NCBI GenBank assembly: GCA_029448655.1
Contig: JACCLO010000002.1
Location: 2,108,001 to 2,172,000 of the forward strand
Origin: Wolfiporia cocos
Lineage: Eukaryota; Basidiomycota; Agaricomycetes; Polyporales; Phaeolaceae
Direction of reading: 5' to 3'
DNA length: 64,000 nt
Positions 56,721-64,000 of this stretch are shown piece after piece. The stretch's first letter is position 1; the number at the start of each line of letters is the position of its first letter. The position numbers and the translations under genes are program-made. The notes below the pieces were generated by a model. The model searched no databases. It saw only the letters and a list, made by a program, of their open reading frames with translations, and was not told the DNA's origin.

Positions 56721-57949
56721 TTGGCTCCGTGATCTTGCGTTTTTCTCCTCCCTTCTTTGCCGAGATGTTTGAATGATGTCGTCCCAGCGCGCGCGCGTCT
56801 GTAGCCGTACACGTATTTCAGGATTGAATTGCTTTGCGTAAGTAACTGCACGCTTCTCTTCATACTATGTACATACCGCCAAAAATAAACAGCAGGCGCG
56901 CTTTCATCGGTCTCGCATTGTACATTACTGATAGCCATAGGAACGACTGTCTTCCTATGCTCAGGCTGATTTATGAGCCTACGATAGCCTAGTCCTTCGC
57001 AACACCATGATTTGCCTATGAGCGCATACGTCCACGCTGCCGCGGCTGCATTGAAATCTCGCCCGCGCACGCCTGTACATAGCATGGCGGCGATGATGGA
57101 ATCTTGGAAGTTCACCGGAACGTCGTTCCGCCCTTGCTCACAACAGATAGGCAGGGATACAGCCGTGATCGTCGATATCGTTACCCCTGCAAGCATTGGT
57201 GCGACTCGCCTTGCAACCTGCATCCGTCACGCGTCAGGCATAGCGGCTGTGCCTCACGGTGTAATATGCACGAGGCTGACCGAGCATGCACGGATTCCTG
57301 CCCGAATCAAGGGTCACCGGTTTTGTGAAGGCTCGAAGCACTTGCAGTGACCCTCCGAAGCGATAGGTCAGACTACCAGTACTTGCACGGTAACTCGAGC
57401 AGGACCTGAGAATTGAAAAGACGGTGCCGATCTGCATGAGGGTCGTCATTACTTCTGCAGACCTCGTGGTCCCGCGCTCCGGACACTATGATGCATTTAA
57501 TTACCGTTGGTTGTAGCTTCAAGTCCAGAACTCAGTGTGTACATGACAAAACGTGTTTTTGTGCCACTCGCATTCGCTGTGGCGACTGGCACGCGATCGA
57601 CAACGATTAGAATGGACCATCAGGCGCCCATAAGAGACCCGCGGAACGGAGGTGCCTCGAGGCTCGCTGCAGGTTTGCGGCCGACTCAATCATACATACC
57701 CGAGATCTCTGGCCCTTACACGAGGTTTGCCAGAAGCTATCCTCTGAGGTGCGCGGAGGCATTTGTGGATCCGCAACTTGAAATCCCGTGAGCGCAGGAT
57801 CCAGGCGGCCTCCACGCCGCACTCGCGCTGACCGTCCCTCATTAGCTCTGAGCTCCCGACGGTTCTCCCTCTCAGGTCCGTCTCGTCAGGACCAGTAAGT
57901 CACCACGTATTCATCCGGACACCGCTTCCAGTCGAGACTCGCTCCCAGC
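56721..57949. other. Spacer between Lnt-like and Ser/Pro-rich genes
   Basis: No supported gene. The last few hundred bases probably contain the 5' exon(s) of the next gene, which I could not define. Confidence 0.4.
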
Positions 57950-59436
57950 CTTTCTGGCTCTCTGCGCGCCTCGGCGAAACTGATTGCAGGTTCATCCAGC
58001 AGTTCTGCATCTGCACTTGTAGGGCATATCGCCTCTACTTCCTCCAAAAGAGCGTTAGGCTCTGTCCCGGAGGAGATATCTGGAAACTCTGACCACTTGG
58101 CCGACGACTTCGAGCAGATCTCCTACGACGAGTTTCGCAGATCTCTGGTTCTGGACGATCCCTCCTCGTCTACTTCAACTATTGGTGAGCTCCTTTGATG
58201 CTCTTTTAGCGCTCCTCTACTGAGCTCATCTTGTAGATTACCAGGCCAAAGGCAGCTCCATCCTGTCCCGGTCCAAGTCGACATTAAACCGTCTCAGGAG
58301 GCTGTCTGGTCTCTCACCCAAGAAGTCTCAGCGAGAGTCCAACGAGGCTGAAGCCGATCCGTCACACCTTTTACCTTATTCTCATTCTAGCTCCAACGGA
58401 TCCACACTCGCACTCGCTTACCCCCAGCCACCTGCTACTCCTGTCCGCCACGCAAGGTCTCCGCCCGACACACCGCTAGTAGACGAGCCCGCATCTCTCT
58501 TCTACGACAGCGATCCGTTCCGCAAAGTCGACTCCCCTCGTGCACAGAACTTCTCCGAGCTTCGATCGTCGCTCGACCCGGTCGCACAGCGCCACAGTCC
58601 CGATCGGACTCCCTTCGGATCATCACCATACTTGCCTCGTGGCGCTGACCCACAGTCTTCAGCGGCGTCTACCCTTACTCCCGACACCGAGAGCACGCGA
58701 ACGTTCTCGCACAAGTCTCTGAGACGTCTCCGGAACTTCTCAAAGACGCACCTTAGCATCTCGTCCCGCAAGTCGACGACACAGCTCCGACGCCCGCCTA
58801 GTCCTCCCCCGCCGGTGCCTCCATTACCGCCACCGCCACCTCCCGTTAATCGTATAGAATTTCTTGTCTCTGTTGAACAGCCTCGCATCGACGAGAGCGG
58901 CACATTTCTTCCTGAATTGACATTTGACCACATTGACTTCTCCTCTCTCCTCGGGAGTGATACGTCTTCAAGCTCTGATCCATCGCCTGTACTTCAAACA
59001 TCTTTTGAAGCTTCCCAGGGCACTCCACGCGATTTCCCCGACAACTTCCCAAATCTTCAGCTGTTCTGCTACGAGCGTATCGATCCGTACGATCCCGACG
59101 CCTCACGCAGAGACTCCGCTGTTACCAATTTCCCACCCATCCCACCGCCATCGCCCCAGTGGCTGCCTCGCAATCCCAGAGATTTCGAGCCAGACGTAGA
59201 CGAGCCTACCCCACACGCCCGTCAAACCCCGCCGCCACCTCTATCCATTCACCCGCGTCCTGTTTTATCCGTGCGACCAGGACCCGGCGAGACAGACTCT
59301 CCGGTAAGTCCTACTACCCGACATAGGCTCCTCGAGTTCCAGTCGGATATTGACTGATCGAACGTACCAGAGAGCCCGTATTCGGCCGCCTCGTCAGCCC
59401 TCTTCACTGAATCCCGCCCGCTTTCAGTCTCACTAG
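57950..59436 (+). CDS. Ser/Pro-rich protein of unknown function
   Basis: Open frame from at least 57950 (SGSLRASAKLIAGSSSSSAS, DDFEQISYDEFRRSLVLDD), intron at about 58182-58236, then DYQAKGSSILSRSKSTLNRL to the end. Features: two basic Ser-rich patches (RLRRLSGLSPKKSQRES and SHKSLRRLRNFSKTHLSISS), a polyproline run (PPSPPPPVPPLPPPPPPVNR) suited to SH3 or profilin binding, and many SP/TP sites. Without further splicing the stop is at 59355-59357. A strong GTAAGT donor at 59304 and acceptor at 59370 would instead give an end ARIRPPRQPSSLNPARFQSH, stopping at 59436. The start codon is not identified; no in-frame ATG precedes the first exon seen. Composition resembles polarity or signalling scaffold proteins, but I recognise no domain. 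Confidence 0.5.
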
Positions 59437-59568
59437 TGAAGCAGTCCGGTTTCCCATCCGGCACCTTTTCACGCCAACCGCCTTCCGTCTGCGCGCTACT
59501 GCCACTCCGTTTCCGATAATACCAGTGAAAACGTGCGTGGTCCTATTCACTCGTACAATCAATTAATC

Positions 59569-60497
59569 ATGACGTCTGCAGTGTCCATTGCGTTCCTCGA
59601 ACGCAGCGATCTGCGGTCACTGTTCCTTACTTTCGTTCGAGTCTTCTTTCCTGGGACCCCAGGAACAGCCGTTGACGCCCTTGTCTTATTCGCACCAGGT
59701 AAGCGCACTTTCCCTGGTGACAGCGCTCCGTGTGAACCCATCTCCGCTACCAAAGTGAATTTTTCTGCTCCCTCTTTTCTCGAGCCCTTCGGACCAGATC
59801 TTGCTGACATCTGGTGTCCTTCCTTCAGAGCGTCTTCAAACGCATTACACTGATCATCCGATATCATGCCATCCCATCTCTTTGGCAAGGTGGTAGATAC
59901 GGTAGATTGGGGAGATGAGCCGGATTACGAGGGGTACGAGTGGTTCAAAGATCCACCTCCACGTCCAGAGGTGCGCATGTCTCGATCGGATGAATCCAAA
60001 TGCATCTGTGACCGACTCCTGCGATATAGCCTCCGCCGCCACAACCTCCTCAGGAGGTGTACGTACCCCCTCCAGAAGTCGTCAGCCAAAACGAGATGTT
60101 TGAATTTGCGCTCAAGTGCGCCCCCAATGTGTTGTATGCGCGATATAAACAGTATGGACAAGTCAGTCTTGCCGCAGTACCTGCCGGAGCTCCACTCGCT
60201 GACATCCACATACTTGCTCAGCTCGGCGTGCTTGCCTGGTGTTCCGAATTTGGTGAGCTCATAGACGCGCTCAAGCAGCTTGGGTTCGATGGGAATATGT
60301 TCGTGTCGACACGGACACAAGCTCTCAAGACATGCGAAGATATCCTGAAGCTCAAGCTCAAGATTGACATGCAAATCATTGTAATGTTCTTGTCGTCCCA
60401 GGTCATGCGTCTTCGGCGCTTCCTCGACGCAGGAGCCGAATTCCATGACTACCCTGAACTGAATTTCCCTCTGGATTACCGTGCTTACTCGCAGTGA
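59569..60497 (+). CDS. Conserved basidiomycete-type hypothetical protein
   Basis: The secure part is three exons, 59866-59970, 60054-60161 and 60222-60497 (162 residues if the ATG at 59866 is used). These give GDEPDYEGYEWFKDPPPRPE, VYVPPPEVVSQNEMFEFALK, LYARYKQYGQ/LGVLAWCSEF, LKQLGFDGNMFVSTRTQALK, CEDILKLKLKIDMQIIVMFL and SSQVMRLRRFLDAGAEFHDY. I recall similar unnamed proteins in other Agaricomycetes but no function. Upstream, 59569-59750 reads MTSAVSIAFLERSDLRSLFL, FVRVFFPGTPGTAVDALVLF and APG, with a GTAAGC donor and an acceptor before 59830, as if it were the true N-terminal exon. Its frame (RLQTHYTDHPI...) runs into a stop at the point where it would meet the downstream exon. I list one gene; the two parts may instead be separate or joined by an unseen splice. 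Confidence 0.6.
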
Positions 60498-60883
60498 TTG
60501 TTGTGTCTTCGCTATCGCTGTCCTGCTTCATTTTCTCGTATCACTGTACTGCAGCATGTACCTCATCTCCGCATTTGTAATTCTATACCATAGCAAACGC
60601 GTCACAATGAATCAATTCTCTCGCGCTCTTTCGTCATTCGCGTGCATCGTGTCAGTCGAGGTCGAGACAGCATTGCCGTAGACAATCATGTGAATCCAGA
60701 TACAGCAAAACGTCTAAAACGTTTTAACGTCCCTGGGAGGTAAAGCCAGAAGCCCAAAGTGTCACGTTGCGACAGTCAGTAATGAAGCTTAAAGAACAGA
60801 ACAACAGACAATCGACTGCATAGCGTATCTAAGAAGCAAGCAACGGACAGGTCCTTGGATGCGTGATACGATGTAGTATCTAA
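60498..60883. other. Convergent 3' spacer, hypothetical / second Pal1-like gene
   Basis: Both neighbouring genes end here. The sequence is AT-rich with no coding signal; I see only 3' untranslated sequence. A 12-bp palindrome AAAACGTTTTAA-like centre occurs near 60715. Confidence 0.45.
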
Positions 60884-63800
60884 TTAGTAACGAGTTGGAA
60901 CACCGGCGTACCCAACATTGTACTCGGACGTGCCGTTCGCCGGGCCTGCCAGTGTTGGCGGGAGCGGCACAGCCTGGTAGTTCGAGATGCGCGGAGGATC
61001 GGGGAGCGGATTGACAATATAGTTACGAGTGAGTGACGGGGGATCGGGGCGGTCAGCATTGGAGTCTTGTATAGGGAACGGAACACGGTCGGAGAACGAG
61101 CGGGAGATGCGCCGGCGGCGGGGAGGCGATGAAGGCGTGGGAGGAGAGGGGGATGTCGGGGATTCCTGCTGCGGCTGCGAGGGGGGGAATCGGTGTACAG
61201 ATTGAGACTGAGGTGAATAAATAATAGGTGGCGGTGGCGCAGGTATTTGCGTGTAGGAGGCGCTGGGGTTGCCGTGCGAGTGCGCCTGGACGACGTAGAA
61301 TGTGCCAGTGTGGTTCGACCCGTTTGCGGGCGTAGGCAGCGACATCGCTCGATGCACCTCGGTGACACTGGGAATGGAGCCTCCGTCATTCATCTGAGAA
61401 TTCGTCGTCGAGGGATGGGACGCGTCAGTTATCGTTGGAGGAATTGGTACGATAGGTACACCACTGGGTCCGTACGTCATGCTCTGTGCCTTCCAGAGCC
61501 CGTTCATTTGCCATGCTTCCCTTGCCTGCATTGAGCTGATGTCTGCAGTGGGCTGCTGTCCATATGCCGGCGCAGACGCGTGCCTGCTGTGCTGAACGTG
61601 CGACGAAGAGTAGCCATAGCCATTCGCAACGGGAACCTCTGCATCAGACTCCTTTCTCTGACGCGAGGTGGAGCGGTCTTCGCGACGAATAGAGCCGGGC
61701 GCACGCCTGGCATCGTTATCCACACTAGGCGTACGAGTCGACCGGCTCAGGGAGCCAGAATGCCCCAGAGGTCGCTCTTTCACAGAACGCTGACGTCTAT
61801 GGTGGCCCTCACCCTCCTCAAGACTGCCGCGGGGCTCGTGCTTACGCACATCTGCGGTACCGTCGGGCTCCTTCGAGCGGTCCCTCCTACGACTCTTCTT
61901 GAAGCTTGTCTCTGTGGGAGACTCGACAACCTCCCACTGCTCGCCCATGCCCACAATGACATCACCGCCTGTATGCGACGCGCCCGAGGGGCTACGCACA
62001 AGCTTGAACGTCTCTGTCTCCTTGCGTCTGGTAGAGGTAGACGATCGTGCATGACCGACTCCCTTGACTTTCGCAATCTCGCCGTCCCGGAATTTCGGGC
62101 TCACCGGCGACTGACTAGGGCTGCTTTGGCTCGACATTCGGGAATGGGAAACCTCCGCCGGAGGCTGTGGTGATGGAGGGTTCGCCAGGATGGACGCGCG
62201 TGCGACCGTGGGATCCTCCAATACGGAGAAAACCGCCGACGGCGAATACACAGCTGAGTCGACATTAGAAGAGGCAGATGCATCGTAAGTGCTGTCACGA
62301 ATGACAGTAGTGGAGGGTCGAGTCGTAGCCGGTGTGGACGGGAGGGAATGGTCCTGCCAAGCTGACACGGCAGGTGAGGGCACATCCGCAGGTGAGGGCA
62401 CGTCTGCAGATGATGGTACAGGAGCAGAGACGCCTTCTTTCGTGGCCATTACTTCAGCGACAGGTGCAGATACGGGAGGCTCTGCTGCTTCAGACACAGG
62501 AATAAGACTTGGGGGTTCAACTGCCGCTTCAGCAGCAGAGGCAGGGGTAGGAGGTTCGACAATGACAGATAAGGGGACGACTACTTGCACGCCCTCGACG
62601 CTGTCATGAGTACGGCTCTTGGCCAGAGGCGTATCGGGAACAGACGTATTGGGTGCCGAAGAGTTCCTGTCAGTAGCAAGAGAGCCCTCAGACGCACTGA
62701 GCCTGAGCTCATCAGGATTCGTGACTGTTAGTTTTCCCAACGATATGGGCTCTTGGACAGACCCCATGGACAATGGGCGACCGTTCGCATACACATCCGC
62801 GACGCCGCCCGCGGCGGGCCTCGCCGCGTCCCCGTCTATTGACGGAGGGGGAATTCGTTTTCCGGAATCCGGGCTTCTAGCACCATTGACAGCCGGCCAT
62901 CTTGTCTGTGCACCTGTGGAATTTTGTCTATCGTCTGGGTCAGGAGCAGCACCGGGAGCCAAGTCACTGTTGATACCATTTGCGGCCTGACCTTGGTCGG
63001 GCTTGCGCAGGACGCTGAAGCGACGCGCGATGCGGCCCATGAAGCTCGTGTGCTTGTCCTCCTTCTGTGACGAATCAGGGTGCAGGATGCTCGAAGATGT
63101 TGACGGTGGCGGCCCGATTGACCTTCGCCTCATGATCTTGCGTTGCCGTTCGTCATCCGCGGCAAGCATTGACTGGGCGGGCGCTGACGCCGCCTTGGCA
63201 TGGCCCTCCTCAGTGCCGTTGCTATGCCCGCCGAACAGCCCACTGAAGGGTTTGCGGCGTTTGCTCAACCGGCGTGGGATGTGTGGAGCTTTAGGCTCGA
63301 CCTGCAAGTGTATCGCCGAGGTAGACTGGGACAGTGGAGAGGGCGTCACGGTCCTATGACGTCCTGTACCACCGTTGAGGCTCGCCCTACGCGCTCGAGG
63401 GTCTGACGAGCTCTGCGCGCCTAATCAGTTGGCAACTTGGTAAATCGCGACTGCGGCTCACCTCCGTGTCAATCCCCCGATCGCTGTTGTTCGTGCCGAC
63501 ATCGTACGGTGACTCGTGGTGCCAGCTCTTGCCCCATGGATCTGACACATCGAGCATGTCAACGTTATCGGTTTGCGAGGTCTTACGCGTCCTGACCCGG
63601 GCATTGGGGTCGATGATACGAATTTGAGAGGAGTTTGGCGTCGGTGATGACGATACAGATGGCGTTCTGCTCATTACACGTGTAGACTCCTGAGATCGCT
63701 CCGTAGCAGTGGGCATGGGGGGAAAAGACGGAGAGAACTGGGACGGCGGTGAGTTCTCTTGCGGTGGTGCCAGATGGATGTTGCGGTACCAGCGAGGGCC

Positions 63801-64000
63801 GACGGGGTTGTGCATCGGGTACTTCGACTTGAACGAGCCAGGATTGCTCAGAGCCAGTGCTTCGGCATCCGGGCGGAACCATTGTGGGAGCGCAGCCAAC
63901 GGGTCGGGGATGAGCGACGTCGGCGAGAAAGCAGAGAAGCTAGGGCCGTAGTACTGGTCCTCCTGCACTACCTCTCTCTCCTTGCCGTTGCTGCGGTAGG
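60884..64000 (-). CDS. Pal1-like cell morphology protein (second paralogue), 5' end cut by window
   Basis: Frame open to the right edge (YRSNGKEREVVQEDQYYGPS), so the start lies outside. Landmarks: SFSAFSPTSLIPDPLAALPQ, GPRWYRNIHLAPPQ, and the Pal1 core DVSDPWGKSWHHESPYDVGT at about 63500-63550. An intron around 63413-63461 follows, then LSKRRKPFSGLFGGHSNGTE, RIARRFSVLRKP and a long Ser/Thr/Pro/Ala-rich tail with the short tandem ADVPSP. It ends SEYNVGYAGVPTRY at 60884. More than 1000 residues, mostly disordered. It shares the core motif and general layout with the Pal1-like gene at 39.0-41.8 kb but little else. Likely tip or endocytic-patch localisation by family analogy. Confidence 0.72.

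Noticed and set aside
62370..62410. Short tandem repeat GCAGGTGAGGGCAC in the second Pal1-like gene as a mobile or CRISPR-like repeat
   Set aside because: It simply encodes the ADVPSP repeat in a disordered protein tail; no spacers or further copies.

Overview
The window is nuclear DNA of a filamentous basidiomycete fungus, most likely an Agaricomycete. Most genes are split by many GT-AG introns of about 45-80 nt, and the encoded proteins are fungal: a GH5 cellulase, an RNase T1/N1-type secreted nuclease, Pal1-like and Tea1-like polarity proteins, a DUF6535 protein and a Crypton-like tyrosine recombinase relic. I see no bacterial operons, CRISPR array, rRNA or convincing tRNA.

Layout. 0.6-2.1 kb: secreted GH5 endoglucanase (-). 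3.7-8.6 kb: LSG1 ribosome-export GTPase (+) and an FHA-domain checkpoint kinase of the Chk2/Cds1/Rad53 type (+). 9.3-10.6 kb: S-formylglutathione hydrolase (-). 11.8-12.4 kb: secreted guanyl-specific ribonuclease (+), convergent with SF3A2/Prp11 (-). SF3A2 shares a 325 bp divergent promoter region with RRP5 (+, 13.8-18.9 kb). 19.1-24.0 kb: large kelch plus coiled-coil Tea1-like protein (-), convergent with RRP5.

24.0-30.9 kb is an accessory block. Two diverged direct repeats of 0.7-0.8 kb, each ending in the same small hairpin, bracket a 5'-truncated DUF6535 gene, and a broken tyrosine recombinase follows. A GC-rich alpha/beta-hydrolase lipase lies at 30.9-33.1 kb. 33.2-39.0 kb is gene-poor and holds relics, a three-copy dispersed repeat and a decayed-looking proline-rich ORF.

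39.0-50.3 kb is dense again: Pal1-like protein (-), divergent from replication factor SLD2 (+); a large F-box-like protein (+); proteasome lid subunit RPN5 (+); mitoribosomal mS23/Rsm25 (-). 50.3-54.0 kb is gene-poor until a 31-codon cysteine-containing mini-gene with a clear TATA box. Then follow a membrane-anchored carbon-nitrogen hydrolase (Lnt-like, +), a Ser/Pro-rich protein (+), a conserved-looking hypothetical protein (+) and a second Pal1-like protein (-) that runs off the right edge.

The most striking shared theme is micro-exons. Exons of 6, 8, 8 and 11 nt, plus coding start exons of 4, 6 and possibly 12 nt, occur in genes of unrelated function. Several of them encode part of an invariant motif (kinase HRDLKPEN, lipase GHSMGG, GH5 RIPFAW). 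Automated gene callers would tend to break these genes.
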